A DNA stretch of 62,696 nucleotides from an uncultured Bacilli bacterium (lineage in GTDB: Bacteria > Bacillota_I > Bacilli_A > RF39 > UBA660), in NCBI GenBank assembly GCA_934153655.1, contig CAKPFH010000001.1, positions 1-62,696 on the forward strand. Reading direction: 5' to 3'. Position numbers and translations under genes: made by a program. Shown in pieces: positions 7,478 through 17,287 of the stretch; the first letter of the stretch is position 1, and every line of letters starts with the position of its first letter. The notes under the pieces were generated by a model. The model had not been told where the DNA came from and did no database searches. It saw nothing but the letters and a program-made list of their open reading frames with translations.

Positions 7478-10400
7478 CTATGTATGACAACAAGTTTTGT
7501 AAGTCTTGCAAGCAAATGATGTACATTTATAGATAGTCATATCAGCAACATATGCTGTATTAGCGCCTCCTCGCCAGTTAGTATAAGTAACTTTGATAAA
7601 GGCTCCAACTCCTCCGGAATAAGTACAATAATTTTTATATGCCCCTATTGCACTTGCTGATTGTATACCTGTTGAATGTTTTGACCAACTAGTACACCTA
7701 CTACAAGTACTTCCAGCAGTTGATGCTGAATAACGGACTGAGCAGCCACAGGAAGAAGAAGCATTTCTAACTTTAACTGATACTGTTTTAGATTGAGTTG
7801 ATGAACCTTCAGCATTTGCACAGGTTACATTTATAGTTTTAGAACCAGTTGAAGATAAGTTAATAGTTGATGTATAAGTGTTACCAGATGTAGATGGTGC
7901 ATAAGAAGTTGAACCAATTTTAGCTGAATATGAAGTTATTGGTAAATCTGATCTACAAGTAACAGTTGCTGTTGCTCCTTTTATATAAGAACCACTACAA
8001 GTTGATGAGTCACCATTAACGGAAATTGTAATATCAGGGGCTGTTGCTTCGGTATTTTTAACTAAAACATTTACAGTTTCTGTACAACCATATTTAGTTT
8101 TAAAAGTTACTGTTGCACTTTTGGTTTGATTAACTGGAACGCTTCCAGAAACAGCACTAATAACACCACCTTTTGTTGCTGTTACCAAAGATGAGTTACT
8201 ACTTATTGCATCCGTCATTGATCCACATTGATTAGCAATTGATAAATTTTGTTGCATCTTTCGTTTAGATGTATTAGATGTAATATTTAAAACAACATCA
8301 CTTGGAGTTATACTTAAAAGTTTATTATTGCTAGTACATGAATAAGTATAACCACAACTATCGGCATTTGGAGTTGATTTTAAAGTTAAATTACTTAAAG
8401 TACTATTATTTTTTCTATTACCAGCTGCCCAACCTATTTTAGAACCATATACAACGGGATACCAGGTATGACCATCTCTCCAAGTATACTTTGAACTTTG
8501 AATATAAACTAAATCACCTTTACCAATAGATGCTAATTGAGGATAATCAGTTCCTGGTCCAGATCTTAATTTTAAATTATTGCCCACATTTCCAACAGCA
8601 GTTGCATATTTGTCTTGCCATACTAAGAATAAAGTCTTATCATTTTCAAGATATATTTGATCCCCAAAACAAAATTCTACATTGTTGCCACTTTGATTTG
8701 ATGATAAACCAAGTAATTGATATCCGTGATATTTATCTCCCCCATTATTTCTACATACTTTACCATTAGCATAAGTTGGAATATTAAACATTGCCCCATC
8801 AGTATTATATATAGTTTTAGTTTCAGTTTTACTTGTTAAATTATCAGTTGTTACAGTTGTTGAACTATTAGTATTATATTTTAAAGTAACATTTTTGGAA
8901 GTAATTGCAAATAAATCAATATCATCATGAAGAGTTATTTTTTGTCCTTGCGAATAAGTTGCTGTATGACTACTTGAATTTTCAGACCAACCAATTATTG
9001 TCCAACCAGATCTTGTAATTGTTGGTAAAGTAATACTACATTCATCAGGTAATTCATCTCCATTATAAGCATATCCTGCTGTACAACTAAGTTTATTAGA
9101 TGATGTAGAAGTTGCTCCATTTAAGTTGAAAGTTGCATAATAAGTATTTTGCGAAATACTTCTTGTAATAGCATAATAGCTTGGTAATTCAGCATCACCA
9201 GTTGGTTTATAAATAGTTACACTTTGATTTGCTGAATAATTAGCACTTGTTAATGAATCTCCATCATCACTATAACCAAGAGCTGTAAAGCCACTCTTTG
9301 GTGTAATAGTTGGAAGTGTTATGTTACAAGATGAACCATTAGTTGAATTACAACATTCTTTAGTATCAGTTGTCTTACTTCCTATTTTACTTGCTCCATT
9401 TATATAAATATTAGCACATACTTCAACACTATTTATTACTAAAGTTCCCTTTTGATAAGTTGGATTATAGTTAATGTTACCTGATCCATTATTAATACTA
9501 ATATTACTTGGAGTAATTGTTCCAGTGGTTGTTACATTTGAAGTTGAAGGTGTTAAAGTAATGCTTGTTGCTGTATCTCCACTTACTAAATTACTAACTG
9601 TTATATAACCTACTCCTGTTGCTATACTACTACCATAAGTAATGGTTTGATTATTAGCTTTAACTGTAATACTTCGTTTATTAATAGTAAAGTTTTTAGT
9701 TGTACTACTTTTATAGTTACCTTTACCTGTTATAGTAACTGTTGCAGTTCCTGCATTTATATTATTAGAATAACTTAAAGTATAATCTGTATTTAAAGTT
9801 AAAGTTTTAGACCCATCCTTAATAGTTACATTTGGTTTCTTTTCAGTTTTATCATAAGTATAAGAAGTATTATCTAAACTAATTGTTAAAGAACCAATGG
9901 TTTTAGAAATTATACTAAAGTTTGTACTACCACTAAAAGTTAAATTATAATTATTTGCTAAGAAAGTTCCATTATTAGCTAAAGCAAGGGTTCCTTTATT
10001 AATTGGATATGAACCAATATTTTCTCCTGCTGTTCTTTGAAGAGTTCCTGTGAACTTAGGAGTTTCCCCTGATATATTTCCGGAATAATTATAAGTTAAA
10101 GTAGGATCTGATGCTCCATATATTTTACTTTGATTACTTTTAGCTGTTACAGTTAAAACTTTCTTGTTAATTGAACAACTTAAATATTTAGTTGTTGTAT
10201 TATCAGAAAAAGCATAGTTTGAATTAGCAACATACATTACCATATAAGCTTTAGCATCCTTACCTTCATTATTTTTAATGGTTACATTATTTCCACCTTT
10301 AGCTAAAACTTGAGTTGCTCCGTTATAAGTTAGACTGTTACAAGTTCCAAGAGTTGCTGTTGCTAAACGATTTATTACTAAAGTTCCCTTTTGATAAGTT

Positions 10401-12514
10401 GGATTATAGTTAATGTTACCTGATCCATTATTAATACTAATATTACTTGGAGTAATTGTTCCAGTGGTTGTTACATTTGAAGTTGAAGGTGTTAAAGTAA
10501 TGCTTGTTGCTGTATCTCCACTTACTAAATTACTAACTGTTATATAACCTACTCCTGTTGCTATACTACTACCATAAGTAATGGTTTGATTATTAGCTTT
10601 AACTGTAATACTTCGTTTATTAATAGTAAAGTTTTTAGTTGTACTACTTTTATAGTTACCTTTACCTGTTATAGTAACTGTTGCAGTTCCTGCATTTATA
10701 TTATTAGAATAACTTAAAGTATAATCTGTATTTAAAGTTAAAGTTTTAGACCCATCCTTAATAGTTACATTTGGTTTCTTTTCAGTTTTATCATAAGTAT
10801 AAGAAGTATTATCTAAACTAATTGTTAAAGAACCAATGGTTTTAGAAATTATACTAAAGTTTGTACTACCACTAAAAGTTAAATTATAATTATTTGCTAA
10901 GAAAGTTCCATTATTAGCTAAAGCAAGGGTTCCTTTATTAATTGGATATGAACCAATATTTTCTCCTGCTGTTCTTTGAAGAGTTCCTGTGAACTTAGGA
11001 GTTTCCCCTGATATATTTCCGGAATAATTATAAGTTAAAGTAGGATCTGATGCTCCATATATTTTACTTTGATTACTTTTAGCTGTTACAGTTAAAACTT
11101 TCTTGTTAATTGAACAACTTAAATATTTAGTTGTTGTATTATCAGAAAAAGCATAATTGGAATTAGCAACATACATTACCATATAAGCTTTAGCATCCTT
11201 ACCTTCATTATTTTTAATAGTTACATTATTTCCACCTTTTGCAAGAACTTGGGTTGCTCCATTATAAGTTAAACTGTTACAAATTCCAAGAGTTGCTGTT
11301 GTTTGTCTATTAATTGTACAAGTAAATTTTACATCTTCTGTACTATTATCATTCCATTTATAATTATCATTTAATCTAGCAGATACTTCATAACTACCTG
11401 CATTTGTTCCTTTATTATTAATAAATGTATAACCAGTTCCTGCACTTTTTGTTAATACTTGTTCCACTCCATTATAAGTTAAACTATTACAATAAGTACT
11501 ATCTGGTTTATTAACCTTATTGTATACTTCAAATACAACTTTTCTTGTACTAGTATTACCTGCAAAGTCCTCTATTTCTATAATTAAATTAGTTAAGCCA
11601 AGACTTAGAGTTTTATTTATTTCAAAACTTGTATTAGTACTTTCAATATTAACATATTTCTTGGTATCTCCTTTTTCAAAGGAATATCTAATACTTTTAA
11701 CACCACTTTCTAAGTCTTTTATATCATTTACTTTTACATTTACATCAACACTACTACTAGTTATTTCTTTAGATACTTTATCTTGAACAACACCATTATT
11801 TTCTAAAATAATAAAATCAGGATTGTTTCTATCTACTTTTATATTAATATATTCTGTTTTAGTTTCTTGATTATTAGTTATACCATAGTATTTATAATTA
11901 CCACTTTCTAAAACATTAACACTACAAGTTCTAAGACCACTATCATTCATATTACAACTATAAGTTTTATCATCACTTTTAATTTCAACTTTAGATACAT
12001 CATTTAAAGTAGTAAAAGTTAATTTTACATATTTATTTACCCATTCCCCTTCTCGATAAATAGTTCCTGTATCATTTTTAGTAGGTACCATCTTTAAAGA
12101 ATAATCAACTTCTCCACTACATTCTCTTGAGGTAGTTTTATAATTATCTTGACTACAAATAAGACATACATAATAATTAGTTTTATCATAACTATTTTTA
12201 TAAGCTGCTAAATAACTGGTTTCTAAATCACATGTATTTCCTCTTTTATCTAAAACATTTGTTGTATACTTTAAGTCAATTACATCTTTTAATGATACTT
12301 TTTTTACATCTCCATACATCTGAGGTCTATCACTTGTATATGCAAAATACTCTCCACCTGTTACTAACAAAGATTCTTCTAAGCTTTTATAATAAGTAGT
12401 TCTTATATGTTTACTTATTCCAACATAAGCAGCACTAACAATACCAAGTATTATTGCTAATACGGCTATAGTTGATAATAATTCTACTAAAGTAAATCCT
12501 TTTTTATTTTTCAT
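7478..12514 (-). CDS. Giant prepilin-headed multidomain adhesin, 1678 aa
   Basis: The protein opens with a type IV prepilin leader and helix, MKNKKG|FTLVELLSTIAV, with Glu5 and the cleavage Gly. After about residue 150 come Ig/MBG-like beta domains (KVLTVTAKSNQSKIYGASDP, RSITVKANNQTITYG). A 313-residue block (about 402-714) is repeated at 715-1027. Then follow InlB-type B-repeats (YYATFNLNGATS; WTIIGWSENS), an SH3-like module (LKLRSGPGTDYPQLASIGKG, about 1311), a BIG/Ig region and a Cys-rich C-terminus (SSSCGCS, CSRCTSW, CKTYKTCCHT). Secreted bacterial adhesins use such modules; mounting them on a pilin helix suggests a pilus-tip or pilus-linked adhesin. No pilus assembly gene is in the window; a second prepilin gene lies eight bases upstream. 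Confidence 0.85.
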   Translation of the reverse strand: MKNKKGFTLVELLSTIAVLAIILGIVSAAYVGISKHIRTTYYKSLEESLLVTGGEYFAYTSDRPQMYGDVKKVSLKDVIDLKYTTNVLDKRGNTCDLETSYLAAYKNSYDKTNYYVCLICSQDNYKTTSRECSGEVDYSLKMVPTKNDTGTIYREGEWVNKYVKLTFTTLNDVSKVEIKSDDKTYSCNMNDSGLRTCSVNVLESGNYKYYGITNNQETKTEYINIKVDRNNPDFIILENNGVVQDKVSKEITSSSVDVNVKVNDIKDLESGVKSIRYSFEKGDTKKYVNIESTNTSFEINKTLSLGLTNLIIEIEDFAGNTSTRKVVFEVYNKVNKPDSTYCNSLTYNGVEQVLTKSAGTGYTFINNKGTNAGSYEVSARLNDNYKWNDNSTEDVKFTCTINRQTTATLGICNSLTYNGATQVLAKGGNNVTIKNNEGKDAKAYMVMYVANSNYAFSDNTTTKYLSCSINKKVLTVTAKSNQSKIYGASDPTLTYNYSGNISGETPKFTGTLQRTAGENIGSYPINKGTLALANNGTFLANNYNLTFSGSTNFSIISKTIGSLTISLDNTSYTYDKTEKKPNVTIKDGSKTLTLNTDYTLSYSNNINAGTATVTITGKGNYKSSTTKNFTINKRSITVKANNQTITYGSSIATGVGYITVSNLVSGDTATSITLTPSTSNVTTTGTITPSNISINNGSGNINYNPTYQKGTLVINRLATATLGTCNSLTYNGATQVLAKGGNNVTIKNNEGKDAKAYMVMYVANSNYAFSDNTTTKYLSCSINKKVLTVTAKSNQSKIYGASDPTLTYNYSGNISGETPKFTGTLQRTAGENIGSYPINKGTLALANNGTFLANNYNLTFSGSTNFSIISKTIGSLTISLDNTSYTYDKTEKKPNVTIKDGSKTLTLNTDYTLSYSNNINAGTATVTITGKGNYKSSTTKNFTINKRSITVKANNQTITYGSSIATGVGYITVSNLVSGDTATSITLTPSTSNVTTTGTITPSNISINNGSGNINYNPTYQKGTLVINSVEVCANIYINGASKIGSKTTDTKECCNSTNGSSCNITLPTITPKSGFTALGYSDDGDSLTSANYSANQSVTIYKPTGDAELPSYYAITRSISQNTYYATFNLNGATSTSSNKLSCTAGYAYNGDELPDECSITLPTITRSGWTIIGWSENSSSHTATYSQGQKITLHDDIDLFAITSKNVTLKYNTNSSTTVTTDNLTSKTETKTIYNTDGAMFNIPTYANGKVCRNNGGDKYHGYQLLGLSSNQSGNNVEFCFGDQIYLENDKTLFLVWQDKYATAVGNVGNNLKLRSGPGTDYPQLASIGKGDLVYIQSSKYTWRDGHTWYPVVYGSKIGWAAGNRKNNSTLSNLTLKSTPNADSCGYTYSCTSNNKLLSITPSDVVLNITSNTSKRKMQQNLSIANQCGSMTDAISSNSSLVTATKGGVISAVSGSVPVNQTKSATVTFKTKYGCTETVNVLVKNTEATAPDITISVNGDSSTCSGSYIKGATATVTCRSDLPITSYSAKIGSTSYAPSTSGNTYTSTINLSSTGSKTINVTCANAEGSSTQSKTVSVKVRNASSSCGCSVRYSASTAGSTCSRCTSWSKHSTGIQSASAIGAYKNYCTYSGGVGAFIKVTYTNWRGGANTAYVADMTIYKCTSFACKTYKTCCHT
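9432..11309 (-). repeat. Two tandem 939-bp repeats inside the giant prepilin gene
   Basis: The sequence from 9432 recurs at 10371, a period of 939 bp (313 codons, in frame). The first roughly 780 bases look identical; differences gather toward about 10215-10370 versus 11154-11309 (for example AGCATAGTTTGAATT versus AGCATAATTGGAATT). This indicates a recent duplication or continuing gene conversion and offers a site for repeat-number change. Confidence 0.9.
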
Positions 12515-12522
12515 AATCTCTC

Positions 12523-12882
12523 CTATACTTCTTTACAACTACTTGGAATATTTATATTTAAATCTTTATAAAGTTCTTTTGAACTTTGATCTTTGCAACT
12601 TAAATAGGCTTCCATTGTATTTATTTTAACATAACCATTACAAGTTATCTTATTATTTATTTTAGTAATACCAAGTTCACTTAAACAAATATATTCTTTT
12701 TTAGTATAATTAGGCATAGTCTTAACATATTTTATCATCATATCTTTATAAGTATTAAATTGTTTATTTTGATTAGAAGTATAAATATTTTTAACACTTG
12801 GAAATATTAATAACATTATTAAAGACATTAAAACAATAACAGCAAGTAATTCAACTAAAGTAAAGCCTTTATTTTTTATCAT
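12523..12882 (-). CDS. Small prepilin-like protein
   Basis: 119 residues from the ATG at 12880-12882, preceded by AAAAGGTGATAAG; an upstream in-frame GTG at 12889-12891 overlaps that site. The start IKNKGFTLVELLAVIVLMSL is a prepilin leader with Glu5 after the cleavage Gly, followed by a single hydrophobic helix. The remaining about 85 residues contain four Cys (ICLSEL, ITCNGY, LSCKDQ, SSCKEV), suggesting two disulphides. It lies eight bases before the giant prepilin gene and is probably co-transcribed, so the pair may form one fibre or tip complex. Confidence 0.8.
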   Translation of the reverse strand: MIKNKGFTLVELLAVIVLMSLIMLLIFPSVKNIYTSNQNKQFNTYKDMMIKYVKTMPNYTKKEYICLSELGITKINNKITCNGYVKINTMEAYLSCKDQSSKELYKDLNINIPSSCKEV

Positions 12883-12924
12883 TCTTATCACCTTTTATTT
12901 TACTATTTTAGTATATCAAAAAAA

Positions 12925-12962
12925 GTAAAAAAAAAATAGATATTTTCATAATATTATCTATT
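12925..12962 (-). terminator. Terminator of the yebC-queH unit
   Basis: Minus-strand AATAGATA...TATCTATT followed by ten T residues; the first arm overlaps the queH stop. Confidence 0.7.
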
Positions 12963-13566
12963 TTTCTTCTAATTTTACTCTTTTAGAAAATTTACAACCA
13001 CAATAATCTTGTCTATATAAATTATATTCATGTGATAAAACTATACTTCTTTTATATCCTTCTTTTTTCTTAAAATCAGAGTATAAATAATTAACATGGT
13101 AAATGTTTTCTAACTCTGCTCCTATTTCATTTATTATTTTACTATTTTTTAAAGGACTAATAGTAAGAGTTGTTGTTACAAAGTCAAAGTTATGTTTTTT
13201 AGCATAGATAAAAGATTTTTCAAGTCTTAATCTATAACATTTAAAACAACGACTTCCTCCTTCTTTTTCATTTTCAAGTCCTGAAACTATATTTAAATAG
13301 TCTTGATTATTATAACCAAGGGAAACTACTTTAACTTGATTTTTAGTTTTAAAACAATTAACAAATTTTAATAATTCTTGAAGTCTTTTATTATATTCTT
13401 CAAGGGTATCAATATTGGGATTATAGAAAAGAATTGTTATATCAAAGTAATCACTTAAATATTCAATAACATAACTAGAACAAGGAGCACAACAGGCATG
13501 TAAAAGTAAAGTTTTTTTACTACTTAAATTTTTTAAAGTATTTTCTAAAACAATTTGATAATTCAT
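12958..13566 (-). CDS. queH: Epoxyqueuosine reductase QueH
   Basis: 202 residues of the DUF208 family, which reduces epoxyqueuosine to queuosine in tRNA using an iron-sulphur cluster. The paired Cys LLHACCAPCSSYV lies at residues 21-33, the second set GSRCFKCYRLRL at about 99-110, and the last CGCKFS at about 193. Conserved LFYNPNI and TTLTISP segments are present. Its ATG overlaps the yebC stop (TAATG), indicating translational coupling. Other queuosine genes are not in the window; the cell may salvage the precursor, which is inference. Confidence 0.9.
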   Translation of the reverse strand: MNYQIVLENTLKNLSSKKTLLLHACCAPCSSYVIEYLSDYFDITILFYNPNIDTLEEYNKRLQELLKFVNCFKTKNQVKVVSLGYNNQDYLNIVSGLENEKEGGSRCFKCYRLRLEKSFIYAKKHNFDFVTTTLTISPLKNSKIINEIGAELENIYHVNYLYSDFKKKEGYKRSIVLSHEYNLYRQDYCGCKFSKRVKLEEK

Positions 13567-14285
13567 TAGATATCTAGATTATGATAAACACTTGATACAT
13601 CATCAATATCTTCTAAAGCTTCAATTAGACCCATTACTTTTTCTGTATCTTCTTCATTTAAAGCAATTTTATTTGAAGCAACATAAGTTACTTCACTTCT
13701 TAAAAAGTCTTTTATACCACTTTCTTCAAAAGCTGCTTTAACAGTTAAAAAGTTTTCTGGTTCTGTATAAATAGTATAGGTATCATCACAATCAATTACA
13801 TCTAAACTATCAGCTGTAATTGCAATATCCATAACTTCATCAAAGTTATCATTAGCTTCTATTTCAATTACTCCAAGTCTTTTAAATAGATAACTAACTG
13901 AACCATCTGTTCCTAAGTTTCCACCACGTTTAGTAAGAGTTGATCTAACAAGCATAGCTGTTCTATTTTTATTATCAGTTAAGCAATCAATCATAATTGC
14001 TATTCCATGAGGTGCATATCCTTCATATCTAATACTTTCAAAATTAACATCACTATTAGCTCCTACAGCTTTATCAATAGCCTTTTGAATATTATCTTTT
14101 GGCATATTGTTGCTTCTAGCTTTTTCAATAACCATTCTAAGACCAGGATTAGTATCTGGATCTCCATTAGTACCCTTTGCTGCTACTTGAATTTCTTTAG
14201 ATATTTTTTGAAATATTTTTCCCCTTTCAGCATCTATTAAACCTTTTTTACGATGAATTGTTGCCCATTTAGAATGTCCACTCAT
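13566..14285 (-). CDS. yebC: YebC/PmpR family translation or transcription factor
   Basis: 239 residues from the ATG at 14283-14285 after AAAGGAGGATTT. The start MSGHSKWATIHRKKGLIDA and the segments NPGLRMVIEKARSNNMPKDN and YEGYAPHGIAIMIDCLTDNK are diagnostic of the TACO1/YebC family. These bind ribosomes or DNA; recent work on homologues links them to easing stalling at proline-rich stretches. Full length. Overlaps queH. Confidence 0.93.
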   Translation of the reverse strand: MSGHSKWATIHRKKGLIDAERGKIFQKISKEIQVAAKGTNGDPDTNPGLRMVIEKARSNNMPKDNIQKAIDKAVGANSDVNFESIRYEGYAPHGIAIMIDCLTDNKNRTAMLVRSTLTKRGGNLGTDGSVSYLFKRLGVIEIEANDNFDEVMDIAITADSLDVIDCDDTYTIYTEPENFLTVKAAFEESGIKDFLRSEVTYVASNKIALNEEDTEKVMGLIEALEDIDDVSSVYHNLDI

Positions 14286-14334
14286 AAATCCTCCTTTCAA
14301 ACTTCTTTATTTTAACAAATTTTTTCGTATTAGT

Positions 14335-15564
14335 CTAGTTATTTTTTAACTCTTCTTCTATACGCATTAATTGATTATATTTACAAATTCTATCTGTTCT
14401 TGACATAGAACCAGTTTTAATTTGACCAAGATTCAAGCCAACGGCTAAATCAGCAATAGTAGTATCTTCAGTTTCTCCACTTCTATGAGAAATTACGGTT
14501 TTATAATTATTCTTTTTAGCAAGTTCAATTGTTTTTAAAGTTTCCGTGATTGTTCCTATTTGATTAACTTTTAATAAAATTGCATTTCCAGCATGGTTAT
14601 CAATTCCTTTTTGTAAATATTCGATATTAGTTACAAATAAATCATCACCTACTAATTGAATTTTATCTCCTAGTCTTTCAGTTACTAATCTAAATCCTTC
14701 CCAATCATTTTCGTCTACTGGATCTTCAATTGAAATAATTGGATAAATCTTAATTAATTCTTCATAGTAATCTATTAATTCTTTAGTTGTTAATTTCTTA
14801 TTTTCACCTTTTAAATAATAGATACCGTCTTCATATAATTCACTAGCAGCAACATCAATTGCCATATTAACATCAACTCCTGGAGTGTACCCGGCAAGTT
14901 TAATTGCTTCCATGATAAGTTCAAAACCTTCTTTATTAGTTTTTAAGTTAGGAGCAAACCCTCCTTCATCTCCAACACTAGTAACATAGCCTTTATCTTT
15001 TAAAACTTTCTTTAAATTATGAAATACTTCAGATCCTATTCTTACTCTTTCTTTTATAGTATCAGCAGTTGGAATAATCATATATTCTTGAAAATCTAAG
15101 TTGTTATCAGCATGAGCTCCTCCATTTATAATATTCATCATAGGACGTGGCATTATAGTACCAGACCCAACATATTTATAAAGAGGCATTTTTTTCTCAT
15201 TGGCAGCTGCTTTTAAACAAGCCATCGAAACACCCAAAATAGCATTAGCACCTAAATTAGATTTTGTTTTAGTTCCATCAAGTTCAATCATCATATTATC
15301 TATTTTTTCTTGATCAAAAACATCCATTCCAACAACTAAATTTTTAAGTTCATTATTAACATGACTAACAGCTTTTAAAACACCTTTTCCAAGATAACGA
15401 CTACCCCCATCACGAAGTTCTAAAGCTTCTCTTTCCCCAGTTGAGGCTCCACTAGGAACACAGGCTCTACCTATTACCCCACTTTCAAGAATTACATCAA
15501 CTTCAACTGTTGGATTTCCTCTTGAATCTAATATTTCTCTTCCTATTACATTTTTAATTTTCAT
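14335..15564 (-). CDS. eno: Enolase
   Basis: 409 residues, slightly below the usual 425-435. Converts 2-phosphoglycerate to phosphoenolpyruvate in glycolysis. The start REILDSRGNPTVEVDV, GASTGEREALELRD, the metal-binding Asp/Glu segments (MAIDVAASELY, ISIEDPVDENDW, QLVGDDLFVTN) and the Lys/His loop (LLKVNQIGT, VISHRSGETED) are intact. The C-terminus is shortened after KYNQLMRIEEEL. AAAGGAG ribosome site; the DUF1653 gene lies upstream by 32 bases. Confidence 0.97.
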   Translation of the reverse strand: MKIKNVIGREILDSRGNPTVEVDVILESGVIGRACVPSGASTGEREALELRDGGSRYLGKGVLKAVSHVNNELKNLVVGMDVFDQEKIDNMMIELDGTKTKSNLGANAILGVSMACLKAAANEKKMPLYKYVGSGTIMPRPMMNIINGGAHADNNLDFQEYMIIPTADTIKERVRIGSEVFHNLKKVLKDKGYVTSVGDEGGFAPNLKTNKEGFELIMEAIKLAGYTPGVDVNMAIDVAASELYEDGIYYLKGENKKLTTKELIDYYEELIKIYPIISIEDPVDENDWEGFRLVTERLGDKIQLVGDDLFVTNIEYLQKGIDNHAGNAILLKVNQIGTITETLKTIELAKKNNYKTVISHRSGETEDTTIADLAVGLNLGQIKTGSMSRTDRICKYNQLMRIEEELKNN

Positions 15565-15596
15565 AAGTTCTCCTTTTAATTTATTTTTTTATATTT

Positions 15597-15842
15597 TTAT
15601 TTTTTATTTTTACTTGCAACTTCTTGTAATTCAAAACGATATTTTTGTTTAACATCTGGGTATTTTTCTTTATCTACTAAACTTAAAAACATTTCAAGTG
15701 GTCTTACATATAAAGACCCATCTCCATACAAACATCTATATAAAACCATCTCTTCCTGAGTTTCACTATTAATACATGTATCAACTACTAAATAATAATC
15801 TCCTTTAAAATGTTTATAAATTCGATTTTTTAATAATTTCAT
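15597..15842 (-). CDS. DUF1653 family protein
   Basis: 81 residues with the DUF1653 core RIYKHFKGDYYLVVDTC...VLYRCLYGDGSLYVRPLEMF, ending in a basic tail. Function is unknown; proteins of this family are small SH3-like cytoplasmic folds. The gene overlaps the end of murD by four bases (ATGA) and precedes eno. Confidence 0.85.
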   Translation of the reverse strand: MKLLKNRIYKHFKGDYYLVVDTCINSETQEEMVLYRCLYGDGSLYVRPLEMFLSLVDKEKYPDVKQKYRFELQEVASKNKK

Positions 15843-17170
15843 TTTAATTCCTCAACTAATTTTTTAAACTCTGCTCCTCTTTCTTCACATTCTTTATATT
15901 GATCCCAAGAAGCCGAAGCTGGACTTAATAAGATAACATCTCCACTTGCAGAACTATTATAAGCATCAAAAAATGCATCTTTTAAATGTTCATGAATAAT
16001 TGTTTTAATACCTAAACTATTTCCAAATTCTAATACTCTGTTACGACACTGTCCTATTCCAAGAATTAATTTAACATTTTTCATAAATGGTTTTAACTCA
16101 TTAAAATCTTGTCCTCGTTCAAGACCTCCTAAAAAGATAATGGTTGGTTCTGTGAAAGCATTTAAAGCAATTTGCGTACATTTAATATTAGTTGCCTCTG
16201 TATCATTATAAAATTTACGATTATTAATAACATCAACAAGTTCTAAACGATGTTCTACACCTCTAAAACTTTCTAAAACTTTACAAATAGTTGCATTTTT
16301 AACTCCAAGTTCTTTACAAATTATAATTGATCCTAAAGCATTACTAACATTATGATCTCCTTTTAAAAACATTTTATCTCTTGCCATAATAACTTCATCT
16401 TGATACATTAAATTAGAATCTAAATAACTTGCATCTGCTTTTTCTTTTACAGAAAAATACATCTTTTTAGCCTTTAAATTACTAGTTTTTTTCATACTAT
16501 CATAATTATCTAAATTAAGAATTGCTAAGTCATTACTTGTTTGATTTTTAAATAATTTTAATTTAACTTCTTGATAAGTTTCATAATCACCAAAGAAATC
16601 AATATGAGCTGGACTTAAATTGGTAAGAAGAGCTATATCAGGCTTGAAGGTATCTAAATTAGCAAGTTGTTGACAAGATACTTCCATAACTAAAATATCA
16701 TCATCTTTTAAAGTATCAACAACACTTGTTAAAGGATAACCAATATTACCTGCAAGTTTTACTCTTGATCCATATTCTTCTTTTAAAATATTATAAGTAA
16801 GAGTTGTAGTTGTTGTTTTACCATTTGTTCCTGTAATAGCAATTAATTTTACTTTTGGTAATAAGTGATATGCAAATTCTACTTCATTTATAACTGGTAT
16901 ATTTAATTTTTTAGCAAGTATTACATATTTATGATCATTTCTAATACCAGGATTTTTAATAACATAATCAAAAGAACTATCAAGTAAATCATCAGGATGA
17001 CTTCCCAATATACATTTAACTCCTTTTTCTTTTAACTTAGCAATTTCTAAATTATCAGTTTCTTTCATATCATTTAATATTACTTCATTATTTAATTCAA
17101 TTAATTTAGAAGCACAGGAAATACCACTTCTAGCAGCACCTAATACTAATATTTTTTTATTTTGAAACAT
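15839..17170 (-). CDS. murD: UDP-N-acetylmuramoyl-L-alanine--D-glutamate ligase
   Basis: 443 residues starting at the ATG at 17168-17170, five bases after GGAGG. Adds D-Glu to UDP-MurNAc-L-Ala in peptidoglycan synthesis. The N-terminal Rossmann motif KILVLGAARSGIS, the ATP loop AITGTNGKTTTTT (about 112), SPAHIDFFGD and the acceptor-side NDTEATNIK and LLSPASASWDQY segments are all present. It shows that the organism makes cell-wall precursors, unlike true mycoplasmas. Confidence 0.95.
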   Translation of the reverse strand: MFQNKKILVLGAARSGISCASKLIELNNEVILNDMKETDNLEIAKLKEKGVKCILGSHPDDLLDSSFDYVIKNPGIRNDHKYVILAKKLNIPVINEVEFAYHLLPKVKLIAITGTNGKTTTTTLTYNILKEEYGSRVKLAGNIGYPLTSVVDTLKDDDILVMEVSCQQLANLDTFKPDIALLTNLSPAHIDFFGDYETYQEVKLKLFKNQTSNDLAILNLDNYDSMKKTSNLKAKKMYFSVKEKADASYLDSNLMYQDEVIMARDKMFLKGDHNVSNALGSIIICKELGVKNATICKVLESFRGVEHRLELVDVINNRKFYNDTEATNIKCTQIALNAFTEPTIIFLGGLERGQDFNELKPFMKNVKLILGIGQCRNRVLEFGNSLGIKTIIHEHLKDAFFDAYNSSASGDVILLSPASASWDQYKECEERGAEFKKLVEELK

Positions 17171-17287
17171 ACTAACCTCCATATAAATTATATTATTTAT
17201 TATTTTAAAAGTAAATGAATTTGACTAATTTTAAATATAAAGTTTGACTAGTTATTTATTTTTACTTATAATTATTTTGGTGATATT

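Noticed and set aside
9432..11309. Tandem repeats as a mobile element
   Set aside because: They are in frame within one ORF, have no terminal inverted repeats and encode only surface domains.
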